The notes under the pieces are model-generated. The model was not told where the DNA came from and made no database searches. It saw only the letters and a program-made list of their open reading frames with translations. A program made the translations under genes and the position numbers. Below are positions 1 to 5,133 of a DNA stretch of 5,133 bases, in pieces (within the stretch, counting starts at the first letter, position 1; every line of letters starts with the position of its first letter). The DNA is from an uncultured Alphaproteobacteria bacterium (GTDB taxonomy: Bacteria; Pseudomonadota; Alphaproteobacteria; Rickettsiales; Midichloriaceae): NCBI GenBank assembly GCA_903860855.1, contig CAIOSF010000227.1, positions 1-5,133 on the forward strand. The letters are read 5' to 3'.

Positions 1-8
1 CGGCGGCG

Positions 9-617
9 TTGAGCACGAACTATCAGTTGGGCATCGGCGAGAAAAGAAGGGCAATAGCTGAGACAGCACTAGAAATTGCCGGAGACATTGGCTGGAATAA
101 GCACGACCTACCATTTCTAATTGAAACAAGAATGCAAATAGCTCAGGGTTCTGTAAACCTATATTTCCAAAGTAAGATTGATATAGTATCAGAGATACTA
201 TATCAGTTTGATTCATTGATGCTACAAAGAACCGATCTTCAAAATATCGATAAAATGCACCTTAAGGTATTAGCATTGCTATCAACCAGATTTCGGGAAA
301 TGTTACCAATCAGGAGATATCTTGAAAGGATCACCTCATTCTTATCCCTACCATATAATCTGCCACATGCCGCAAAATTTGCCTGGAAGCTTGCGGATAC
401 AATCTGGTTGGCTGCAGGCGATAAATCGACAGACTATAATTACTACAGCAAGAGATCAATTCTCTCTGGTGTTTATAGTAGTTCATTGCTCTATTTTCTT
501 AACGACGACTCCAAACACATTGAAGATACCATATCATTCATCAAATGCCAGCTAGCTGGCATTGTTAAGATAGCGAAACTCAAAAGATCTATTATGGGCT
601 TAAAGCAAATACCATAG
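9..617 (+). CDS. COQ9-family ubiquinone biosynthesis protein (5' end uncertain)
   Basis: COQ9 proteins bind lipid and help the COQ7 hydroxylase act on demethoxyubiquinone at the inner membrane; bacterial members are less studied. Counting from the TTG at 9, residues 133-167 carry the family signature: WLAAGD, then STDYNYYSKR, then L..VY and a final LND, closely matching the AGD-STD-N-Y-R pattern of eukaryotic COQ9. Residues 12-70 resemble a TetR-like helical fold (GSVNLYFQSK), which is also known in COQ9 structures. The C-terminal helix (about 171-195) corresponds to the amphipathic lipid-binding helix. The 202-residue length is normal. The frame is open to the left edge, so the TTG is only the first usable codon seen, and the true start may lie outside the window. 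efp follows after 70 bases. Family assignment is confident; the start is not. Confidence 0.85.
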   Translation: MSTNYQLGIGEKRRAIAETALEIAGDIGWNKHDLPFLIETRMQIAQGSVNLYFQSKIDIVSEILYQFDSLMLQRTDLQNIDKMHLKVLALLSTRFREMLPIRRYLERITSFLSLPYNLPHAAKFAWKLADTIWLAAGDKSTDYNYYSKRSILSGVYSSSLLYFLNDDSKHIEDTISFIKCQLAGIVKIAKLKRSIMGLKQIP

Positions 618-648
618 TTGTAAATTTCACCATTTTCATATATATATT
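618..648 (+). promoter_or_regulatory. candidate efp promoter
   Basis: TTGTAA at 618-623 matches 4 of 6 bases of a -35 box. AT-rich -10 candidates follow: TATATA at 641-646 after a 17-base spacer, or TATATT at 643-648 after 19. Transcription would start near 653-658, giving efp a 5' leader of about 30 bases. The low-complexity AT run makes chance matches easy, so this is weak. The -10 region overlaps the left arm of the inverted repeat at 632-695. Confidence 0.25.
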
Positions 649-695
649 TAGCCTTCATGACAAGTCTATTGGCGCTCAAAGATATATATGAAAAT
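632..695 (+). repeat. 14-bp perfect inverted repeat enclosing the efp start codon
   Basis: ATTTTCATATATAT at 632-645 is the exact reverse complement of ATATATATGAAAAT at 682-695, with a 36-base loop (646-681). The right arm contains the efp ATG at 688-690. In a transcript reading through from the COQ9-family gene, this could form a stem that hides the start codon. A transcript starting near 653 would lack the left arm. Eight of the 14 pairs are alternating AT, which is self-complementary, so the six-base ATTTTC/GAAAAT ends carry most of the information. The repeat is certain; its role is inference. Confidence 0.5.
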
Positions 696-1251
696 AGATG
701 CAATTAGCATAAGAGTTGGCAATGTCCTGGTTTATGAGGGTAAACTTTGGGTTGTACTAAAAACGATGCACACTCAGCCAGGCAAAGGCGGAGCTTATAT
801 GCAGATCGAAATGAAGGAAATAAAAGGTGGAACGAAAACAAACGTACGCTTCCGTAGTAGTGAAAGTGTTGAAAAAGCTCATCTAGAGACTGCATCATAC
901 CAGTTTCTGTATATAGATGGTGATGACATAGCTGTCATGGACAATACGAGCTTCGAACAAATGAGCATACCTAAAGAAATGTTAGGAGATCAATTACCAT
1001 TTTTGCAAGATGGTATGCAGCTTATAATTGAATTACATGATATATCACCAGTTACAGTCAAGCTCCCTGATACAGTAGTGGAAACAATAGCTGAGTGTGA
1101 AGCTGTGATTAAAGGACAGACCGCAGCATCATCTTATAAACCAGCAGTTTTGAGCAATGGTGTCCGCATCACAGTTCCACCCTTTATCGAAATTGGTGAC
1201 AAAGTAATAGTAAAGGTTGAAACACAAGAGTATGTAGAGAGGGCAAAATAA
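688..1251 (+). CDS. efp: translation elongation factor P
   Basis: EF-P binds between the ribosomal P and E sites and promotes peptide bond formation at polyproline stretches. The 187-residue length is standard, with the usual order: an N-terminal KOW-like domain (about 1-65), a first OB-type domain (about 66-127) and a second (about 130-187). The N-terminal loop reads TQPGKGGAY, with Lys33 at the position of E. coli Lys34, which is beta-lysylated by EpmA; which modification happens here, if any, cannot be told. The C-terminal domain has the conserved SYKPAVLSNG and VPPFIEIGD motifs and ends YVERAK. The sequence resembles rickettsial EF-P closely. No good Shine-Dalgarno precedes the ATG, which is buried in an inverted repeat. 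The BolA-family gene follows. Confidence 0.97.
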   Translation: MKIDAISIRVGNVLVYEGKLWVVLKTMHTQPGKGGAYMQIEMKEIKGGTKTNVRFRSSESVEKAHLETASYQFLYIDGDDIAVMDNTSFEQMSIPKEMLGDQLPFLQDGMQLIIELHDISPVTVKLPDTVVETIAECEAVIKGQTAASSYKPAVLSNGVRITVPPFIEIGDKVIVKVETQEYVERAK

Positions 1252-1283
1252 TCGGCCTATGTTAGCAAAACCGAAAAGAGAGT

Positions 1284-1327
1284 GGGGGGAATTAGTAATG
1301 TTTGTAGTGATAAAATTATGGCAATGA
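1284..1327 (+). other. possible 9-codon leader ORF with purine-rich ribosome site before the BolA gene
   Basis: GGGGGGA at 1284-1290 lies 7 bases before an ATG at 1298 and could pair with the anti-Shine-Dalgarno through one G-U wobble. That ATG opens a nine-codon frame (MFVVIKLWQ) whose TGA (1325-1327) overlaps the ATG at 1324 in an ATGA arrangement. The downstream BolA gene itself lacks a clear ribosome site, so translation could be handed on from the mini-ORF. The pattern is real but short, and may be chance. Confidence 0.2.
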
Positions 1328-1545
1328 GCGAAAATAAACTAAGAAGTATACTAGAATTAGCCTTTATTGGTGATGAGGTGATCATTCAGGATCTGGCTGG
1401 TGATGGCGATCATTATGAAGTCGAGATCCGCAGCAGCACCCGCTTTAGGGGTTTATCTCTGATAGAACAGCATAGACTAGTATACAAAGCTCTAGAGGCT
1501 CATGCCCTTCATGCCATAAAAATCAAAACAACAGCTATTGGTTAA
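1318..1545 (+). CDS. BolA-family protein (H-type, IbaG-like)
   Basis: BolA-family proteins pair with monothiol glutaredoxins to bind and pass on 2Fe-2S clusters. From the ATG at 1318 the protein is 75 residues and begins MAMSENKL, like many alphaproteobacterial members. It has the DLAGDGDHYEVEI hairpin with His32 in the loop (the H-type cluster ligand rather than a Cys), then FRGLSLIEQHRLVYKAL, where His52 is the invariant ligand and RLVY the recognition helix. A GTG at 1282 preceded by a purine run would add 12 residues, and an ATG at 1324 would remove two; the family start favours 1318. In many alphaproteobacteria a glutaredoxin gene (grxD) follows the bolA-like gene, but here an amino acid symporter follows, after 127 bases. 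It may be co-transcribed with efp, whose stop is 66 bases upstream. Confidence 0.9.
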   Translation: MAMSENKLRSILELAFIGDEVIIQDLAGDGDHYEVEIRSSTRFRGLSLIEQHRLVYKALEAHALHAIKIKTTAIG

Positions 1546-1602
1546 AGCCTGCATGCCATCGCCTATTACTCACCTATTTCCTCATAGCTTTTGCCCTCTT
1601 CT

Positions 1603-1635
1603 TTGTCCAGGTTTTAACTTTATTCGCTATATAGC
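1603..1635 (+). promoter_or_regulatory. candidate promoter with GCTATATAGC palindrome before the symporter
   Basis: GCTATATAGC at 1626-1635 is a perfect 10-bp palindrome, 37 bases before the symporter ATG. It contains TATATA (1628-1633), a possible -10, with TTGTCC (1603-1608) 19 bases upstream as a poor -35. A palindrome over a -10 box would suit a dimeric repressor, but short AT-rich palindromes are common, so both calls are tentative. Confidence 0.2.
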
Positions 1636-1672
1636 AGTTGTATAGGGAATTTATTCACACTTATTTACGCTT

Positions 1673-2929
1673 ATGAGAAAAATCATACAAAATATGGCCC
1701 AATGGCAAAAGGTTATGCTTGGCATGGTGTTGGGCATGGCTTTTGGCTTCTTTCTTCCTTATGAGGCAATAAAATTTGAGTTTCTTGGTACAATCTTCGT
1801 CCATTTAATCAAAATGGTTACAGTACCAATGATATTCTTTACCATAATATATGGTATAACGAGTTTTGAAAGCCATAGAGGATTATATCGTATTAGCGTC
1901 AAAGCCATATCGACTTTTCTCATCACAGCCGCATTCGCCGTAACAATAGGCTTGGTCTGCTCTACCATCATCCAGCCAGGCATCAATGATGGTGACTCTC
2001 GCATGGTTGAGATGCTACAAAATGCCCAGAATAACTTCTCTGGTTCTAACAATAAAAAGGATCTACTAACTATATTGCTTGGTATTATACCAACAAACAT
2101 TTTCAGCTCGTTCGCGGAAGGAAATATCCTTCATGTGATATTGTTTGCCATACTTCTAGGAGTAGTAATGAACAGCAAAAGAGATCAGTGTGAGGGGATC
2201 ATCTCCATATGCCATCAGGCCGCTCAGCTTATGTTCAAAATGATAGAGATGGTGATGAAGATAGCTCCAATAGGGGTATTTGGTTACATGGCAGCTCTTG
2301 TTGGTAGTGAAGGGCTTGATGTTATTCTGATATTGGGCAAACTAATCATCACCATATTCGTTGGCTGCTTTGTTCAATATATTTTCTTTGGCGTACTACT
2401 TATCGTTTGGGGAAGGTTATCACCTCTACCATTCTATAAAAAAATCATTGGTCCCCAGCTCATAGCCTTGTCTACTAGCAGCTCAAAGGCAACCCTAGTT
2501 CCAATGATGAAGGTAGTAGAAAATGAGATGGGGGTATCTAGGCAAAGCAGCCGATTCTTACTGCCATTATCATCAGCACTCAATATGGATGGCGGAGCGA
2601 TATATCAGGCATCTTGTGCAATCTTCTTTAGCCAACTTCTTGGAATACAACTTGCATGGGTCGATTATGCTACTCTAATTGTGCTATGCACCATAGCGTC
2701 GATAGGGGGCGCAGGTATACCTGGAGGAGTACTGCTCTTTTTGGGGATGGTCTTGACATCAATTGGGGTGCCAATTGAAGGAGTCCTGTTGATTGCTAGC
2801 ATTGACCGAATACTAGATATGGCCACCACAGTGATCAATGTTACCGGCGATGCTTGCGTTACCGTGCTGATTGATCGCTCTGAGGGAACGCTAAACCAAA
2901 AAACCTATAATGCACGATCAACTAATTGA
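1673..2929 (+). CDS. dicarboxylate/amino acid:cation symporter (DAACS family), probably for neutral amino acids
   Basis: This is an inner-membrane, sodium- or proton-coupled transporter of the GltPh/EAAT/ASCT fold (SDF family). The 418-residue length is typical. Many hydrophobic segments fill residues 15-250. Hairpin 1 has the serine-rich STSSSKATL (267-275), TM7 has NMDGGAIYQ (304-312), hairpin 2 has ASIGGAGIPGG (342-352), and TM8 has DRILDMATTVINVTGD (378-393). By alignment to GltPh, cation ligands Asn310, Asp312, Asn401 and Asp405 are kept (Asn304, Asp306, Asn389, Asp393), as is Asp394, which holds the substrate amino group (Asp382). However, Arg397 is Thr385 and Thr314 is Gly308. Those two residues bind the acidic side chain in glutamate and aspartate carriers, and neutral carriers (ASCT1/2) also lack both. 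I infer a neutral amino acid substrate. No Shine-Dalgarno is seen before the ATG. The family call is firm; the substrate is inference. Confidence 0.95.
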   Translation: MRKIIQNMAQWQKVMLGMVLGMAFGFFLPYEAIKFEFLGTIFVHLIKMVTVPMIFFTIIYGITSFESHRGLYRISVKAISTFLITAAFAVTIGLVCSTIIQPGINDGDSRMVEMLQNAQNNFSGSNNKKDLLTILLGIIPTNIFSSFAEGNILHVILFAILLGVVMNSKRDQCEGIISICHQAAQLMFKMIEMVMKIAPIGVFGYMAALVGSEGLDVILILGKLIITIFVGCFVQYIFFGVLLIVWGRLSPLPFYKKIIGPQLIALSTSSSKATLVPMMKVVENEMGVSRQSSRFLLPLSSALNMDGGAIYQASCAIFFSQLLGIQLAWVDYATLIVLCTIASIGGAGIPGGVLLFLGMVLTSIGVPIEGVLLIASIDRILDMATTVINVTGDACVTVLIDRSEGTLNQKTYNARSTN

Positions 2930-2943
2930 TGCTGTTTTGATAG

Positions 2944-2961
2944 TAAATCTGGAAAGATTTA
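2944..2961 (+). terminator. small hairpin after the symporter gene, possible 3' end element
   Basis: TAAATCT (2944-2950) and AGATTTA (2955-2961) form a perfect 7-bp stem closed by a GGAA loop, a GNRA-type tetraloop, 14 bases after the symporter stop. The stem is AT-rich and no T-run follows, so it is not a standard intrinsic terminator. It could protect the mRNA 3' end or be chance. Confidence 0.25.
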
Positions 2962-3052
2962 TGCGAGATGGTAATAATAGTTAATGCACCAATAGCATTA
3001 GATTAGCCGCTCATTTCTTAGGTATTGCTGCAAATGGCGAGAAGAGAACCGT

Positions 3053-3085
3053 AATAGGATATAAATAGGATAATAACAGGACTAT
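3053..3085 (+). repeat. three 11-bp tandem direct repeats upstream of alaX
   Basis: AATAGGATA occurs at 3053-3061 and exactly again at 3064-3072; a diverged copy AACAGGACT follows at 3075-3083. The period is exactly 11 bases, so the AGGA cores (3056, 3067, 3078) sit on one face of the helix. Sequence between cores is A/T-rich. A weak fourth match, AAGAGAACC, lies in phase at 3042-3050. The array occupies the -35 region of a perfect TATAAT at 3090-3095, with 7 bases between the last AGGAC core and the box. Such 11-bp direct repeats are how PhoB/OmpR-type winged helices bind DNA, and the second gene downstream encodes one. The repeat is seen; the operator role is inferred. Confidence 0.55.
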
Positions 3086-3089
3086 AGAA

Positions 3090-3095
3090 TATAAT
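3090..3095 (+). promoter_or_regulatory. candidate -10 box of the alaX operon
   Basis: TATAAT is a perfect -10 hexamer. No acceptable -35 exists 16-18 bases upstream, where the tandem repeats lie instead, as expected for an activator-dependent promoter. Transcription would begin near 3102, giving alaX a leader of about 80 bases. A second -10-like TATAAA lies at 3137-3142, also without a -35. AT-rich spacers yield such boxes by chance, so confidence is moderate at best. Confidence 0.4.
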
Positions 3096-3182
3096 TATCC
3101 ATTCTTTAGGATGTAATAATCATACTTATCTTTATCTATAAATGGACAATAGAGTTTGTTGATAACATATTTGAGAAGTCTG

Positions 3183-3920
3183 ATGACAAATCAGTTATAT
3201 TTGAATGATACCTATTTACTTGAATCTCCTGCCAGTATCATAGCTATAGATAAAGATGAAAAAGGGTTTTACATCGTTTTAGACCAAACAATTTTTTATC
3301 CCCAAGGTGGTGGACAGCCTGCAGATCAGGGGTTGATTGCGATAAATGGTATTGGTGATATAGCCATATTTTTTGTTAGGCGAGTTGAACAGGAAATCCG
3401 CCATTATGCCACGGATATTGAGGGCGTGCAGCAAGGTGTGAATATGATAGGCAGGGATGTTATCTGTAAAATCGATCGAGCCGGTCGCATGCTGAATGCC
3501 AAGTATCATACCGCAGCTCACTTACTTGGCAATGTTATAGAGGTAATTAATCCGAATGTAAAAGCAGTTAAGGGGCACTCTTTTCCGAATGAAGCGTACG
3601 TGGAGTTTGTCAGTTCGGATTTAAGTCATAGTGACATTATAAACAAAGATACAGTTCAAGAGGTACTGACAAAAGCGACAATGAGCAGCTTGACAATCAA
3701 AGCTTTTGCAATGTTACCGGCTGAATTCGAGCAAAAGTTCTATAAACTACCTTATCCAGCGCCAAGCAATAAAGTTTTTCGAGCTGTGCAAATCGGCCAT
3801 TATGATCCAGTTCCCTGTGGTGGAACTCACTTGCGTGAGTTTGCGGAAGTTGGTGATATTTCTATTCGCAAAATACATAATAAGAATGGTCGAGTTAAGA
3901 TTTCATATGATGTGAAATGA
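3183..3920 (+). CDS. alaX: alanyl-tRNA editing protein (AlaX type, trans-editing)
   Basis: AlaX proteins are free-standing relatives of the AlaRS editing domain that hydrolyse Ser-tRNA(Ala), and in some members Gly-tRNA(Ala), in the cytosol, preventing serine-for-alanine errors. From the ATG at 3183 the protein has 245 residues, the size of AlaX-M forms. It has the glycine-rich FYPQGGGQPADQG (about 38-50), the zinc motif HTAAH (His109, His113) and the second half PCGGTH (Cys212, His216), so all four zinc ligands are present and it should be active. The frame extends to a TTG at 3156, but MTNQLYLNDTYL is a typical family start and GAGAAG at 3173-3178 gives a modest ribosome site. No AlaRS catalytic domain is attached. 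The next gene starts inside its stop codon (ATGA), so the two are very likely translated together. Confidence 0.93.
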   Translation: MTNQLYLNDTYLLESPASIIAIDKDEKGFYIVLDQTIFYPQGGGQPADQGLIAINGIGDIAIFFVRRVEQEIRHYATDIEGVQQGVNMIGRDVICKIDRAGRMLNAKYHTAAHLLGNVIEVINPNVKAVKGHSFPNEAYVEFVSSDLSHSDIINKDTVQEVLTKATMSSLTIKAFAMLPAEFEQKFYKLPYPAPSNKVFRAVQIGHYDPVPCGGTHLREFAEVGDISIRKIHNKNGRVKISYDVK

Positions 3921-4678
3921 GATTTGTTTCGTTAATTGATACAAGATCAAATAGTATAATTACTATCGATGCGAATGCACTGATGTTACGCCTTGAGATA
4001 GATGATATAGTGAAAGAAACGCGGCTAAAAGCCTATCATGCAGCGATATTATATGAGCTTTTCTATATACATCCTAATTATCTATCTTATGGCGAGATCA
4101 CAAAAATCCTAAAAGATCATCATCTCATGATATCAGACCTAACCAGAATGCATAGAAAACTTTCTGAAGTACGCAGCGTCTTACAATTTTTTCACCCAAG
4201 TTTGCAGGAGGTACTTCTCAATAATAGGAGTGTCGGTTATAGCTTGCCGCTACAGTTCAAGAATATTCGTCAGCTGGAATCGAAAAATACAATCAAATTC
4301 AAGAATCAAAAAATTGCTGAGAATATGAGGAAGATTATCAATCTTATCAATGATGCTATAGAGCTTACGGCCGGTAGCAAGGTGATCCTCTGTGCCCAAG
4401 GTTTTATGCTGAACCGTGATTCTTGCCGTCAAATTTTGGTCGATAAAGTTGCTGATTTTAACAAATCTTCAGATATTATCCTGAAAGAAATGCGTGTTCA
4501 TGATGCTGATTTTATAGGTTTGAGGGCACAATATTTTTTTGCAAAGCTTAAAACATATGTCGGACTTGCCAGAGTTTCTGAATACGCTATTTCTGAAGTT
4601 CAGTGGCTTGATTGGTTCAAGCAAGAGGTTTGGATGCTTTTTGAAGATCTGCAGAGGCTGATTAAGATGACGGAATGA
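3917..4678 (+). CDS. winged-helix protein with OmpR/PhoB-like N-terminal domain, function unknown
   Basis: The 253-residue protein is not one I recognise by name. Residues 14-111 read like an OmpR/PhoB C-terminal effector domain: a short beta-rich start (SIITIDANALMLRLEID), a helix AAILYELFYIHPNYLSYGEI, a recognition-helix region ISDLTRMHRKLSEVRSVL matching the usual hI..LRkKL pattern, and the closing wing LLNNRSVGYSLPL (GYrl-like). Normally this domain is C-terminal to a phosphorylated receiver; here it is N-terminal and no receiver is present. Residues 118-253 look mostly helical, with a hydrophobic KVILCAQGFML (155-165), and match nothing I know. No membrane segment or signal peptide is seen. 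Its ATG overlaps the alaX TGA by 4 bases, implying translational coupling. It may regulate its own operon through the 11-bp repeats at 3053-3085. The gene is certain, the winged helix fairly likely, the role unknown. Confidence 0.85.
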   Translation: MRFVSLIDTRSNSIITIDANALMLRLEIDDIVKETRLKAYHAAILYELFYIHPNYLSYGEITKILKDHHLMISDLTRMHRKLSEVRSVLQFFHPSLQEVLLNNRSVGYSLPLQFKNIRQLESKNTIKFKNQKIAENMRKIINLINDAIELTAGSKVILCAQGFMLNRDSCRQILVDKVADFNKSSDIILKEMRVHDADFIGLRAQYFFAKLKTYVGLARVSEYAISEVQWLDWFKQEVWMLFEDLQRLIKMTE

Positions 4679-4743
4679 TAATACCCCTGGCAGCTATGAA
4701 AGTTTTTAAGTCGCTTTGTTAACAGTGCCATTATACGTTGAAT

Positions 4744-4794
4744 CAAAACCATTTAGTGCGCTAGAATGGATCGATGGTATAGAAGGTGGTTTTG
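4744..4794 (+). repeat. 8-bp inverted repeat in the ileS upstream spacer
   Basis: CAAAACCA (4744-4751) and TGGTTTTG (4787-4794) are perfect reverse complements separated by 35 bases. It lies in the 192-base spacer between the winged-helix gene and ileS, which holds no gene I can support. The long loop and short arms make function doubtful. Confidence 0.2.
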
Positions 4795-4839
4795 TGATGG
4801 AGCTTTGAGTTTTACATCAAAATATATACAATGCCTCGG

Positions 4840-4845
4840 TATAAT
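4840..4845 (+). promoter_or_regulatory. candidate -10 box for ileS
   Basis: TATAAT is a perfect -10 hexamer whose start site would fall near 4852, leaving a leader of about 19 bases before the ileS ATG. The best -35-like sequence, TTTACA at 4811-4816, is 23 bases upstream, too far for a standard promoter, and nothing suitable sits 16-18 bases away. Confidence 0.4.
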
Positions 4846-4870
4846 AAGTGCGCATAGGCATAGACCGGAC

Positions 4871-5133
4871 ATGACGAAATATTATAATGAAGTGAGCCCT
4901 AGCCCAGATTTCACTAAACTTGAGACGGAAATTCAGGCATATTGGCAACAAAATAACATATTTGATGCCTCGATTCGAGGTGATAAGGAATTTGTTTTCT
5001 ATGATGGTCCTCCATTCGCAAATGGCTTGCCCCACTATGGCCATCTGCTCAGTGGCTTCATAAAAGACTTATTCGGCCGCTACCAAACAATGAAAGGCAA
5101 AAAGGTTGAGAGAAGGTTTGGCTGGGATTGCCA
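4871..5133 (+). CDS. ileS: isoleucyl-tRNA synthetase, eukaryote-like type, 5' part only
   Basis: This class I synthetase charges tRNA(Ile) with isoleucine. Only the first 87 codons are present; the gene runs off the right edge, where full-length proteins of this type exceed 1000 residues. The ATP-binding signature appears as [16 protein letters not shown] (residues 43-58), followed by FIKD and then [15 protein letters not shown] and VERRFGWD are marks of the IleRS2 clade that includes eukaryotic cytosolic enzymes and those of Rickettsia; the usual bacterial form has HDGPPYANG and HIGH or HLGH. The ATG at 4871 starts [14 protein letters not shown], as in relatives. The frame stays open upstream to an ATG at 4766, but that 35-residue extension resembles nothing and would span the TATAAT box. 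No Shine-Dalgarno is evident. Confidence 0.96.
   Translation, partial: MTKYYNEVSPSPDFTKLETEIQAYWQQNNIFDASIRGDKEFVFYDGPPFANGLPHYGHLLSGFIKDLFGRYQTMKGKKVERRFGWDC

Noticed and set aside
1282..1317. GTG start adding 12 residues to the BolA-family protein
   Set aside because: The purine run before it is suggestive, but MAMS at 1318 matches family N-termini and the added residues do not.
2982..3000. TAATGC and GCATTA, a 6-bp stem with a 7-base loop
   Set aside because: The stem is short and AT-rich and is followed by no T-run; expected by chance in such a spacer.
3053..3085. CRISPR-like reading of the tandem repeats
   Set aside because: The units are only 11 bases with no spacers of CRISPR size, and no cas gene is present.
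3156..3182. TTG start adding nine residues to AlaX
   Set aside because: The ATG at 3183 gives a family-like N-terminus and has GAGAAG just upstream.
4688..4730. TGGCA and TGCCA inverted repeat after the winged-helix gene as a terminator
   Set aside because: Only five pairs with a 33-base loop and no T-run.
4766..4870. In-frame 35-residue N-terminal extension of ileS from an ATG at 4766
   Set aside because: The extension resembles no family member, while MTKYY at 4871 matches the usual start; a TATAAT box lies inside the extension.
4817..5044. Minus-strand open frame of 75 codons over the ileS start
   Set aside because: It mirrors the coding strand of ileS and shows no family features.

Overview
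The window looks like a piece of an AT-rich alphaproteobacterial chromosome, most likely from Rickettsiales or a similar host-associated lineage. The evidence is the combination of a COQ9-family ubiquinone protein, an EF-P whose PGKGGAY loop and YVERAK C-terminus resemble rickettsial EF-P, an alphaproteobacterial H-type BolA protein, and an isoleucyl-tRNA synthetase of the eukaryote-like kind (HYGH signature). Most start codons have weak or no Shine-Dalgarno sequence. This placement comes from remembered family sequences, not a database search.

All genes lie on the plus strand. From left to right they are: a COQ9-family protein (to 617, true start possibly off the left edge), efp (688-1251), a BolA-family protein (1318-1545), a DAACS-family amino acid symporter (1673-2929), a gene-poor stretch of about 250 bases with hairpins, tandem repeats and a -10 box (2930-3182), an alaX-type alanyl-tRNA editing protein (3183-3920), a winged-helix protein of unknown role that overlaps alaX by 4 bases (3917-4678), another spacer (4679-4870), and the first 87 codons of ileS (4871 to the right edge).

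The recognisable genes are mostly housekeeping: ubiquinone biosynthesis, rescue of stalled ribosomes at proline runs (EF-P), Fe-S/glutaredoxin partnering (BolA), amino acid uptake, proofreading of mischarged tRNA(Ala), and charging of tRNA(Ile). Three of them concern translation. The symporter keeps the cation and amino-group ligands of its family but has lost both residues that hold an acidic side chain, so it probably imports neutral amino acids.

The least expected structure is regulatory. Upstream of alaX, three 11-bp direct repeats (3053-3085) sit where a -35 box would be, just before a perfect TATAAT (3090-3095). The second gene of that operon encodes an OmpR/PhoB-type winged helix with no receiver domain. 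Direct repeats at 11-bp spacing are the known target format of PhoB-type proteins, so an autoregulated alaX operon is a testable idea. Separately, a perfect 14-bp inverted repeat (632-645 with 682-695) places the efp start codon inside a potential RNA stem.
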